From Streptomyces olivochromogenes (GTDB lineage Bacteria; Actinomycetota; Actinomycetes; Streptomycetales; Streptomycetaceae), in NCBI RefSeq assembly GCF_001514115.1, contig NZ_KQ948488.1, forward strand, positions 1 to 36,272: a stretch of 36,272 nucleotides of DNA, in the 5' to 3' direction. Positions 1-8,174 of this stretch are shown here, piece by piece. The notes beneath the pieces were generated by a model. That model saw only the letters and a program-made list of their open reading frames with translations, was not told the origin of the DNA and ran no database searches. The translations under genes and the position numbers were made by a program. The first letter of the stretch is position 1. Every line of letters begins with the position of its first letter.

Positions 1-154
1 GCCTATCTGCGCGGCCTCTTAGAACAGAGCTTCGCCAGGTGTGTGGGACAGGTGACGGTTCCGAGGCCTCAGGTGAGCGAGTTGTATGTTGGCTGTGCAC
101 TGGGTGCCCGAGGGGCTTGTCGCGCTGTGAGCTGTCCACCTATGTTCGATCACT

Positions 155-1177
155 ATGCTCGGTTCCCCGATGATCAGTGTCATAGTCGCCGCGCACGACC
201 TTCAGGGACAGCTGGAGGTCTGCCTGAATTCGATACTGAACCAGTCCTCCCGGGACGTGGAGGTTGTCGCGGTCCTGGACCAGTCTGCCGAATGCCCTGC
301 GGACTTGGTGGATGACTATGCTCGGCGCGATGGGCGGGTCTCGGTCGTTCGGCTGACGGGCGTCGTCGGCATCGGCCGGATACGCAACGCGGGGGCGGAG
401 CGCGCCGCCGGTGACTACCTGCTGTTCCTGGACAGCGATCACATCTTCGGGGGTGAAACGCTTCAGGCGATGGGCGATCAGCTGCAATCGGCAGACGAGC
501 CGGATGTTCTTCTCTTCGGGCACACTCGCCTCCATCGCGGCCGCTCGTGGCCCGGTGCCGCCGCCGGCCTGCTTGCCCGGCAGGGACGTGAGCCCTTCGC
601 CTCGATCGACCAGCCCGAGTTGTTCGGTGCTCCCGCCTACTCCTGGGACCGTTTGATCCGCCGCGACTTGTGGATCCGGCAGGAACTCGCGTTCCCTGAC
701 GGTCTCCACGAGGAGGTCCCAGTCGTCCACCGCGCCATGCTCGCCGCCGACCGGGTCGCCGTCCTGAAATGGAACTGCGTCCAGATCCGTCGTCGGCACA
801 CTCAACACCCCGCAGGCTCACCGGACGGCACCCACTTCGACGTCTTCGGCCGGTACGAAGAGAGCTTCGACTTGCTCGAGGAGCGCGACGCCCTGGACGT
901 TGTGGCTCCCTTTCTCTTCACTCGCATGATTCGTCACTACCTCTTCCTTCTCAATCTCGAGGGATGTCTCTCCCGTTCCGAGCGCCCGCAGTTCTTCGAA
1001 CGCGCCAGCGAGCACTACCGGCGGTTCCTCCCCGACGGCTACGAACACCCCGAAAGTCGGGAGGGTGTCAAGTTCCAACTTGTGGCGAGCGGGAGATACA
1101 GTGCGCTGAAGGCCGCCAGTCTCCCTCAGCGCGCGCGGAGTTTCGTCTCTCAGGGCGCCGCCGTCCGCGGACGGTAG
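155..1177 (+). CDS. Family 2 glycosyltransferase, 3'-truncated
   Basis: The protein opens as a GT-A fold family 2 glycosyltransferase: MISVIVAAHD at the start, then an FLDSDHIF segment holding the DxD-type metal/nucleotide-sugar site (about D93 and D95). Streptomyces homologues with this N-terminus usually continue into a CDP-glycerol:glycerophosphate glycerophosphotransferase domain used for teichoic-acid-like wall polymers. Here the frame stops after about 340 residues, just after a helical linker, exactly where IS remnants begin. The downstream domain therefore appears lost and the gene is probably a truncated pseudogene. The start is uncertain: no clear ribosome binding site is visible, and ATG at 170 would begin directly at the conserved strand. 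The domain call is firm; the donor sugar and any remaining activity are unknown. Confidence 0.7.
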   Translation: MLGSPMISVIVAAHDLQGQLEVCLNSILNQSSRDVEVVAVLDQSAECPADLVDDYARRDGRVSVVRLTGVVGIGRIRNAGAERAAGDYLLFLDSDHIFGGETLQAMGDQLQSADEPDVLLFGHTRLHRGRSWPGAAAGLLARQGREPFASIDQPELFGAPAYSWDRLIRRDLWIRQELAFPDGLHEEVPVVHRAMLAADRVAVLKWNCVQIRRRHTQHPAGSPDGTHFDVFGRYEESFDLLEERDALDVVAPFLFTRMIRHYLFLLNLEGCLSRSERPQFFERASEHYRRFLPDGYEHPESREGVKFQLVASGRYSALKAASLPQRARSFVSQGAAVRGR

Positions 1178-1239
1178 CCCCAGGATGGGTGACTTCGACC
1201 GTTACTGCCGCCGACACAGCGGCGCCGCGTGTACCGCAC

Positions 1240-1650
1240 CCTGCACCGCCGGGTCAGCGCGTCCACCCAGACGAACGCATACGGTCCGGTGTCCAGCGGC
1301 TGTTTGCGAAACGCGCTGACCCGCTCGTCCAGGTGCCGGGCCATGGCCGAGACCTGCGATTTCGACAGCTGCGTGACACCAAGGGACTCGGCCAGCTTCT
1401 CGAACCGGCGAGTGGATACTCCCAGCAGATAGGCGTTGGCCACCGCCGAGATGAGGGCCTGCTCGGCACGCCGTCTGCGTTCGAGAAGCCAGTGCGGGAA
1501 GTAACTCCCGGACCTAAGCTTGGGGATGGCGAGTTCAACGGTGCCAGCCCGCGTGCCGCAGGGGCGATAGCCGTTGCGCTGGTTGACTCTCTCGTCACTG
1601 ACCTGCCCGTATTCGGCATTGCAGAGGGCGTCGGCCTCCGCGGACATGAG
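1240..1650 (-). pseudogene. IS256-family (Mutator-type) transposase fragment
   Basis: The reverse strand encodes the N-terminal third of an IS256-type transposase, starting at MSAEADALCNAEYG and continuing through RNGYRP, TRAGTVELAIPKLR, the helix RRRAEQALISAVANAYLLGVSTRR and the first catalytic region FVWVDALT. The family then normally continues for another 250 or so residues with the remaining D and E. Here the homology ends abruptly near 1240. Two residues also seem to be missing after RNGYRP compared with the family norm as I remember it. The 5' side is cut at about 1648 by the neighbouring integrase-type IS, so this is an inactive remnant. A short downstream segment in the same frame (1177-1197) reads HPSWGYR, a motif of IS3/integrase-type transposases, which suggests a further scrap of another element. 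Confidence 0.75.
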
Positions 1651-1683
1651 CGCTGTCCTTGCCGAAAACTTCGTCCGTACAGG

Positions 1684-2782
1684 TCACGCGGCATGTTGGT
1701 ACTCGTGGAGGATGCCGCCGAGTCGGTCGCGTTTTCGTATGTCGAGGCGGGCGATCTGCCCCGGATCGGTGATCGGTGGGGGCAATGGGTGCAGTGGGCG
1801 GGCGTTGGCGATGCCCTGATGCGGTCGATGCCCGTTGTAGAACTGCTCGAACTCCCTCAGCGCGCGGAGCAGGTGGTGATGATTCCAGATGAGGGTGCGG
1901 TCCACGAGTTCGTGGCGGCAGGTCTGCACCCACCGTTCCATGATCGAGTTCATGCGCGGTATTCGCACGCCGCTGAGGACTACCTCGATGCCGGCGTTGG
2001 TGAGGATGGTGTCGAACAGTGCGGGGAACTTTCCGTCCCGGTCCCGGATCATGAACCTTGCCCGGCAGTCGGCGTCTTCGAGGTCCATGACGAGGTTCTT
2101 CGCGACCTGGGTCACCCAGGCCGCGGTGGGATGCGCAGTGGCGCCCAGGACCCGGATTTGCCGGTTGGCGTGCTCGATCACCGTGAAGACGTACAACCGC
2201 GCTCCGGACAAGGTGACGGTCTCGAAGAAGTCACACGCCAGAAGGACGTCCGCTTGGGAGCGCAGGAAGTCCGACCAGGTGCTCGACGCCCGTTCGGGGG
2301 CCGGCGGGATGCCGGCGTCCTGGAGGATCTCCCAGACCGTGGACGGGGCTACCTTCACTCCGAGTACCAGCAGTTCGCCGTGCACGCGCCGGTACCCCCA
2401 GCTCGGGTTCTCACGGACCAGGCGCAGTACGAGGGCCCGGATGGAGCGGACGGTGCGGGGTCTGCCCCCCGCGGTGGGGCCGGGATCGGGCGGCATGCCG
2501 GCGGGCGACCAGGTCACGGTGCCAACGCAGGATCGTGTCCGGCCGCACCAGCAACCGCATACGGAGCAGCGCCTCCTTCGGGAGGGCATGCAGCAGCGCC
2601 GCCAGGAACGCCCGATCCCCCGGTGCGAACTGGACTCGCTGCCCGTTCAGATGCCGTTGCAGCAGGGTGATCTGATGGCGTAGAGCCAGGATCTCTACAT
2701 CCTTGTCCCGGGTGCTCACCGGCAGCAGTCGCAGCATCGCGAACATGTTGGTCACGCTCAGGTAGGCGAGTTTCAACAGCAC
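1684..2782 (-). pseudogene. Integrase-type DDE transposase (IS3/IS481-like), frameshifted
   Basis: The first part begins MLLKLAYLSVTNMFAMLRLL and runs as a helix-turn-helix region to about residue 105 (RWHRDLVARRHAARSR). The rest lies in the +1 frame: RTVRSIRALVLRLVRENPSWGYRRVHGE, then a retroviral integrase core with LLACDFFETV, FMIRDRDGKF and a C-terminal NSIMERWVQTCRHELVDR region giving D, D and E. The end, RLGGILHEYQHAA, matches the normal C-terminus of this actinobacterial family. The total of 1099 nt equals 366 codons plus one base, so one extra base sits in or near the six-C run at 2465-2470 on the plus strand. It is either a frameshifted pseudogene, a sequencing insertion, or, less likely, a programmed frameshift. 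Terminal repeats could not be fixed by eye; the left junction against IS256 is near 1648. Confidence 0.8.
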
Positions 2783-2978
2783 GAGCGACCATCATGCCGA
2801 GGTGATCGTCATCTCCGCCAGAGCACTGCGTCGGCCTCAGCATCCGACGGAACGAAGATCACGGCACACGGGCTCTGACCAGGGCGGATGAGGTTATCGG
2901 CAAGGGCAGCGTTTGCGGCCACAGTGGGTGCGGAGCCAGTCTTGAGGAGATGGTCGAAATCGCTGGCGATGGCCTTTC

Positions 2979-5900
2979 CTACGTCGGACGAGGCACCTGG
3001 GAGAGTGCTCGACGCAAGGTCTCGGTGACGTCGAGGACGGGGATGCCCAATTGGGTCAGCCAGTCGACGATTTGACCGAATGGGACGTTCATCTGCCGAG
3101 CGCGCTTGAGGAGGTCCTGCAGCGACAGCCTGGACTCCGCCGAAAGATATCCCTCGTCGTAGGTCCCCCTTTTAAGCAGCTCGAAACCGACAGTAGCAGA
3201 GAGCCCCTCGGGGAAATCTTTGGAGGATACAGGAATTCCGTACTGCTCCATCTTTTCTACAAGTTCCCGGGGCGGGCGGAGTAGATCACGTGAGGCTGCG
3301 ACCAAATGCGCGAAGGGCATCATGTCTCCCGTTGATACACCCCACCACGAGCACGGCCCGGAGGGGTTGAGGAGTGCAGCATCGAGTTGGTCGGGGGTTT
3401 TGGGGACGTGCAGGGGGATGTCGTATCCGTACTCCTGAAGTCGGCTGATCACGGAGCGAAGGGGGCGGCTTTGGTCGACTGTTTCAAGGATCAGCTGGTA
3501 AGGGAATGGGCCGGGCGGGATGTACTCCGGGGGGTTGCCACCGTATCCGTCGTCGAAGAGGGCGAGGTCGTCGACCGTCGCGTCGGGTGGGAAGGATGGC
3601 GGCTCCGGAAACCCCAGGTCCTGGTAGCACCGCAGTGCCTCGGTCGGTGACACCTTAAGCTCTTCTGCGGCTAGCAGCACTTGGGCCGGGGGTATGTCGC
3701 GAAAGCGTGTCAGCCAGCCTCCGCGCTCGTCGTCGCAGAACTCGCGCAGGAGTGTGACAGTCTGGGAGACGGGACGGTCAGGCAGGCCGGCATGGTCGGT
3801 GCGAAGGCCATATGCATGGTAGCGCTCGCAGATTTCGGGCACATCGAGGCCGAGTTCGATACTGGCCTGCGCGAGGCGGCCGGGCGGAACGGCTTCGTCG
3901 GGGCCGAACCACTTAAACGTCCCTTCTCTGGAGTCCTGCATTAGGAGGTCGTCGTCCATGCCTGCAATGGCCAGCGTGACGACGGAGTCGGGCACTACAA
4001 GTCCGTGGTCTCGCCAGACTGTCGCAATCTCCTGAGGTGCCTGGCCGGTCTTGGCGCATGCGTACACCAGCCGTGTGACTGTGGGGCTCGCATCGCGCCG
4101 CAGGGAGCCTCCCAGGCCGTCGGCCAACAGGGCGAGGTTCTCCGATGAGTTCGCCGCCCCCGGCTGAAGACCTTCTGGCCACAGGTCATGGTCTCGAAGC
4201 AACGCCGCTCGGCGGGCCGCGGCGTCGGCCGACACGCCGATCTGCTCCACCGCCTCACGCTGTCTGAATTCACGCCGGTTCCAGGACCAGTACGCGTCAT
4301 CGTTGCTTTTGTAGCACAGCAGCAGTTGGTCTGATGGTAGTGCAGCAAGGAGTGGGCGTGGTTGCATCAATTCCGGGCAGAATTCTGCGAGTTCGCGCAG
4401 GTCGTCCGTCCGGTCGTGTGCAAGCAGGCGCCAAAGGTAGATGTGGTCGGGCGGGTTACCGCTGAACTCCCATGGTGTCGCTGCCTTCCGTTCTTTAGAC
4501 CGCTGTCCGAGGAGCATATCGGCGTCCGACGGAAGGATGCCGGCCCGCCCGATATCGAGCGTCGCCCCCTCCCCGTACCTCACCCGTCGGCCAGCCCGCA
4601 TCGCCGCTTGCGTCAAGGCATCGGCCAGCGGTGCGCTCCGGTGGGCGATCCGGCAGATCCAGGAGTACTCAGGCAGCGTTTGATGCTCGCTTGCGACCAG
4701 GGCGTCGGCGGCCCGCGTCAGCAGATCGTGGAGGGCTGGGGCGACGTTGTCGAGCACCTCAGCTCGGTCGGTTGAGAGCTGGGCGGGGGCATAGGGGCCA
4801 ATCAGGTTCACGACCACGCCGGTCAGCCCCGAGTCGGCAGTCGACAGGATCCCCGTACGGTGGGCTGGCTGAACAACAAGACCGTCGACCAGTAGCGCGC
4901 CCCCATACTGGGTCCACGTCACCTGAACGCCTTCGGGGGCGGCGGCCCAGGCAGCCCGCGCCCCGTGGGCCTCAAACCCGAAACGCTCCCCCGCTGGCTG
5001 CTTCCTCGTGCGCAGTTGGCCTGCGGGCCACTCGGAACAACGTGTGTCGTCCATGGCCGTGGTGGTGAACTCCGCGACGCCTAGGACTCGTTCTAGTACG
5101 TCGACGCAGGACCGGTCGGCGTCGTCATGCAGGTAGAGGCGCACGCACGTGCCAGGGCGCTCGCCGCGGTCGGCAACGGTGACGATGCGGAAGAGGTGTC
5201 CGGGACCGTGGATCGAGGCGCTGAGGACTTGTCCAGGCGTGCCGTCGAGGCCCATGCGGCAGGTAGTGACGGTCAGCTCGTCGGCCAGCATGAAGTAGCT
5301 CAATACTCCGATGCCGAAGCGGCTGTTTGCGTAAAACCTCACCGGCGGGCTCAGCTCGCTCCATGTCGCGTGCTCAAGCTTGAAGTCGGCCTGTTCCGCG
5401 AACCGCGCGCCTGCCTGTGAGAAGACGCCGCGTAGTTCCGCATCGCTCATGCCGATGCCGTTGTCCCGGCACTCCAGATAGGCGCGTCCGTCAGCGTCGG
5501 TGCCCTGCGTGAAGGTGATGAGTCCGTCGTAGGTGTAGGACGCTCCCGTCTTCGAAGTCTGGTCTAGGTACTGCGTTCTCGCGCGGCGGTAGCGGCACGC
5601 ATCCAGCGCGTTCTGGTATAGCTCGCGCACCGCGAGATCGCGGTCTTTGTACAACTGGACGCCCATGAGGATTTCGCGGATGCGGCGCTCGTCGAGGCGG
5701 AATCCGGCCCAGCCGTCGAAGGCGCCCTCCGCCGGGCTCACATCGTCCGCTGAAAGGCGTGTGGGCAGTACCGGCATGGGGTGAGTGATCCGCTCCTGGG
5801 CCGCACGGTGTACCTGGTGCAGGATCTCGTCGGCGCGAGCGGTGTATTGCCGCAGGCCCTCGACCACAGCTTCGTGGTGGCATTCGGCTCTGAGTGTGGG

Positions 5901-6893
5901 GAGCGCCGCCTTGCCACCCCAGGTGGCCTGCTGGACGGTGTCGCGAAGCTGCCCGAGGTCGACGGGGTGGGGTATGCCGAGGTGCTCGACGACAATGTCT
6001 GGCAGGGTGGTTATCTCCGCGCAGGTGCCGTAGGCGAGGGCTGCCAATAGCGCGAGTCTGCGGTCACGGACAAACTGGTGCCCGGGGGCTCGTACCCGGT
6101 CCTCAGCAGGCAGGCGGTCGAGGAACTCGGCGTTGGTGACGTCGGGGCCACGTCGGACGGCGTGCAGCAGGTTGACCACGCGGGACGGATGCAGGATTTC
6201 CCCCAGTGCCCGCGCTGGCTCGCCGATCAAGACCAGGAGCTCCCGTACAGAGTCAGGATCCGCGTGTCCGCCCTCACTCAGCATCCATCGGTGGAACAGC
6301 CACCAACCGATCGCGGGCGCGGCTTCGGGGCGTAGCGTCGCTCGTTTGAGGAGCCGCTCGTGGCTCGCCGCGAAGGCCTCGAAGGAGCGCCGGTCGGCGT
6401 CCGCGCCGCGTGCGGATTCCAGCCGCGTAGGGTCAACTCGCGCACAACGAGCCGTCGTACGCTGCCAGTTCGCGCGGTAAAGGAACGGTATGAGTACAAG
6501 CAGAGCGGCTTCGGCTGGGTACAGATCGAGCGGGTCCTCCGGGTCGGGCTCACCTAGCAGCCACTCCATCCGCTCGGCGAAACGCACCGCCATCCCGGGG
6601 TCTTGCCATGGGTCGGCTGCCAGTGTGGCTAGAGCCTTATCACGCACCTCGGCGAGGGCGGCCACCAGCGCGAGCGTGTGTCTTCGGACCGCTTCCGTGC
6701 CCCGGGCTGCCGAGATGTGATGCCAGACGGTAGAGCGGGCGGCAGCCGCGACCCACGGCTCCTCGTCATCTCCCGCCACCTGGGCCGTAGCGGGTGTGTC
6801 CCGACGCAGATCTATGTGGACGAAACGCGCCTGCACCACGGGCCCTATCTGTGTGCCACCACTGATCGAGTTGTGCACCTCGGCGTCCCCCAT
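2979..6893 (-). CDS. Hsp90-like GHKL ATPase with N-terminal amyloid-type ISGG motif
   Basis: This is a 1304-aa protein with three parts. (1) Residues 6-30 carry VHNSISGGTQIGPVVQAR, the same short motif as the nearby effectors and NB-ARC proteins. (2) After a helical region (about 50-400) comes a GHKL/Hsp90-type ATP-binding domain: N-box RELYQNALDA (about 423-432, metal-coordinating Asn), RDNGIGM (about 476-482) and NSRFGIGVLSYFM (about 523-535). (3) The long C-terminal half has repeated helical modules, including GLVVPDSVVTLAIAGMDDDL and LGLDVPEICERYHAYGL, resembling the winged-helix repeats reported beside Hsp90-type NTPases in bacterial conflict systems. Start ATG 6893 has GAGG about 12 nt upstream. 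No adjacent co-transcribed gene is seen. I infer a receptor or regulator that signals through the shared motif. The motif and ATPase are seen directly; the signalling role is inference. Confidence 0.8.
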   Translation of the reverse strand: MGDAEVHNSISGGTQIGPVVQARFVHIDLRRDTPATAQVAGDDEEPWVAAAARSTVWHHISAARGTEAVRRHTLALVAALAEVRDKALATLAADPWQDPGMAVRFAERMEWLLGEPDPEDPLDLYPAEAALLVLIPFLYRANWQRTTARCARVDPTRLESARGADADRRSFEAFAASHERLLKRATLRPEAAPAIGWWLFHRWMLSEGGHADPDSVRELLVLIGEPARALGEILHPSRVVNLLHAVRRGPDVTNAEFLDRLPAEDRVRAPGHQFVRDRRLALLAALAYGTCAEITTLPDIVVEHLGIPHPVDLGQLRDTVQQATWGGKAALPTLRAECHHEAVVEGLRQYTARADEILHQVHRAAQERITHPMPVLPTRLSADDVSPAEGAFDGWAGFRLDERRIREILMGVQLYKDRDLAVRELYQNALDACRYRRARTQYLDQTSKTGASYTYDGLITFTQGTDADGRAYLECRDNGIGMSDAELRGVFSQAGARFAEQADFKLEHATWSELSPPVRFYANSRFGIGVLSYFMLADELTVTTCRMGLDGTPGQVLSASIHGPGHLFRIVTVADRGERPGTCVRLYLHDDADRSCVDVLERVLGVAEFTTTAMDDTRCSEWPAGQLRTRKQPAGERFGFEAHGARAAWAAAPEGVQVTWTQYGGALLVDGLVVQPAHRTGILSTADSGLTGVVVNLIGPYAPAQLSTDRAEVLDNVAPALHDLLTRAADALVASEHQTLPEYSWICRIAHRSAPLADALTQAAMRAGRRVRYGEGATLDIGRAGILPSDADMLLGQRSKERKAATPWEFSGNPPDHIYLWRLLAHDRTDDLRELAEFCPELMQPRPLLAALPSDQLLLCYKSNDDAYWSWNRREFRQREAVEQIGVSADAAARRAALLRDHDLWPEGLQPGAANSSENLALLADGLGGSLRRDASPTVTRLVYACAKTGQAPQEIATVWRDHGLVVPDSVVTLAIAGMDDDLLMQDSREGTFKWFGPDEAVPPGRLAQASIELGLDVPEICERYHAYGLRTDHAGLPDRPVSQTVTLLREFCDDERGGWLTRFRDIPPAQVLLAAEELKVSPTEALRCYQDLGFPEPPSFPPDATVDDLALFDDGYGGNPPEYIPPGPFPYQLILETVDQSRPLRSVISRLQEYGYDIPLHVPKTPDQLDAALLNPSGPCSWWGVSTGDMMPFAHLVAASRDLLRPPRELVEKMEQYGIPVSSKDFPEGLSATVGFELLKRGTYDEGYLSAESRLSLQDLLKRARQMNVPFGQIVDWLTQLGIPVLDVTETLRRALSQVPRPT

Positions 6894-7045
6894 GTCGTGC
6901 GCGCACCTCGCCCAAATCCGGCAGGGTCGGACTCAACTGGCCGTCCCCCGCGTGCTCACGTAACCGCTGGCCAGCCCCAGCATGGCAGGCGCCCCTGCCG
7001 GAGGGCGACCTCAGGCCCCGCGGGGCAGCCGTCGATGCCCCGCGA

Positions 7046-7348
7046 TCAGGTCGGCCGCGGTTCACGGACCCGCCGCCAGACCACTGCATAGAAACGGCTC
7101 CAGCCGATCCGTTCCGCGATCACCGTCGCGGGCATCTCGGGGAACTGCTGCAACAGTTCCCTGACCTGTAGTTCGACTGCGTCCACGATCGAACCCCACG
7201 GCTCGCGCTGGTACTCCGGCGCCACCTCTCTGTTCAAGGTCCGCCGCACCGTGTTCCGTGAGATCTCCAGTTGCCTGGGGATTGCCCTATTCGGCCTCTG
7301 CTCAACCTGGTGCAATCGGCGGATCTCCGCCCAGCCCTCGACGTCCAT
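7046..7348 (-). pseudogene. istA: IS21-family IstA transposase, N-terminal fragment
   Basis: The reverse strand from ATG 7348 reads MDVEGWAEIRRLHQVEQ, then a helix-turn-helix AIPRQLEISRNTVRRTL, then GSIVDAVELQVRELLQQFPEMPATVIAERIGW. This is the standard start of actinobacterial IS21-type IstA proteins, which are normally about 400-500 residues. It stops after about 100 residues, with sequence unlike the family after ERIGW, and neither the DDE core nor an istB partner follows. It is therefore a remnant, lying between the Hsp90-like gene and the first effector/NLR pair. It may mark a past insertion that separated formerly adjacent genes. Confidence 0.7.
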
Positions 7349-7716
7349 CCCCCATCCTCCCGGTCTCGGTGTAGTCAGGTAGTTCCGAGACGTCTCGTTC
7401 GGCGAGGATGCCTCGCGAGTACGGGCTGGCGCTGCACCCCGCGCCATGCGCCGGCTGCCGCTGCAGCCGCTCATCGAACACACGCGCCCCTGGTTGATTG
7501 CTCCCGACCCGAATCCATTGTCTCGGCTTCCACGGGTCAGGTCCCCATAGATGCGACGGGCCGTCAGGGAGGCGGGTGCAGCGCGTCAGGTGGTCCGTAG
7601 CATCCCGCCCCATGGACACCATAGTTACCAATAGTGCACTTATCTTCTGGGGCGGGTCGCGAGGCCGATAGCGTGTCCTTTTCTGGTCAAGCAAGAGATA
7701 GCGAGGGTGGTACGGC
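7349..7716. other. Intergenic region upstream of first effector gene
   Basis: No convincing gene is seen in this 368-nt stretch. Its right part is relatively A/T-rich for this genome (about 7620-7655) and leads to the promoter-like element and ribosome binding site of the first effector. The left part shows no recognisable coding or repeat structure. Confidence 0.4.
7669..7707 (+). promoter_or_regulatory. Candidate -10 element and RBS of effector 1, shared with effector 2
   Basis: TAGCGT (7669-7674) fits the actinobacterial -10 pattern TAnnnT. It lies in the string GATAGCGTGTCC, about 40 nt before the start codon. The paralogous effector on the other strand has GTAACGTGTCC at the same distance from its ATG. 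GAGGG at 7703-7707 serves as Shine-Dalgarno with 9-nt spacing. The conserved CGTGTCC may be part of the promoter or a regulator site. No convincing -35 box is visible here. Confidence 0.4.
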
Positions 7717-8169
7717 ATGGATCCGATTTCGGTGGCGTTGCTCGCGGCGCTGGCAGGCGGCGCCGGCGGTGAGCTGGGACGGCAGGCCTGGGTAAATCTG
7801 ACCGCGTTGGCGCGCCGCCCGTTCGGCCGTGGTCATGGAGAATCCGCCCAGGCTCCAGCCGTCAGTTCCGGGGAGGCGGAGCTCGTCAGACTTCAGGAGA
7901 CGCCCGGGGATGCGGCGCGTGCGCAGGCGCTGAGCACAGCTTTGGCGGTGCGAGCCGCGTTCGATGCGGAGTTCTCTTCCGGCCTGCAGCAGTGGCATGA
8001 ACAGGCGAAGGTGGTGCGGACCGGTGACGGTGACGTCCACAGCACGATTAGCGGCGGCACCCAGTACGGGCCCGTGCTGCAGGGCCGCGACTTCTCCGGA
8101 TTGTCCTTCACCACCTCTGCTCCTCCTTCGCCCGCCTCTGAAGGCGGCACGCGGCCGACGCAAAGCTGA
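7717..8169 (+). CDS. Putative Bell-type cell-death effector with C-terminal ISGG amyloid motif
   Basis: This 150-aa protein starts with a hydrophobic, glycine-rich segment, MDPISVALLAALAGGAGGE, followed by a basic amphipathic stretch (RQAWVNLTALARRPFG). It then has a helical body (about 45-105) and a C-terminal motif VHSTISGGTQYGPVLQGR (about 115-132) before a Pro/Ser-rich tail. A small N-terminal membrane-active domain with a C-terminal amyloid motif is the arrangement described for bacterial effectors paired with NLR receptors (Bell domain with BASS motif; family knowledge recalled, not searched). The gene ends 5 nt before the NB-ARC gene, so the two are probably translationally coupled. 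The RBS GAGGG at 7703 supports this start. A near-identical paralogue lies at 13253-13702. Membrane toxicity is inferred from architecture only. Confidence 0.75.
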   Translation: MDPISVALLAALAGGAGGELGRQAWVNLTALARRPFGRGHGESAQAPAVSSGEAELVRLQETPGDAARAQALSTALAVRAAFDAEFSSGLQQWHEQAKVVRTGDGDVHSTISGGTQYGPVLQGRDFSGLSFTTSAPPSPASEGGTRPTQS

Positions 8170-8174
8170 GCAGC

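Noticed and set aside
769..2670. Long forward-strand open frame of 633 codons
   Set aside because: Antisense of the IS genes and overlapping the glycosyltransferase; translation has no family features.
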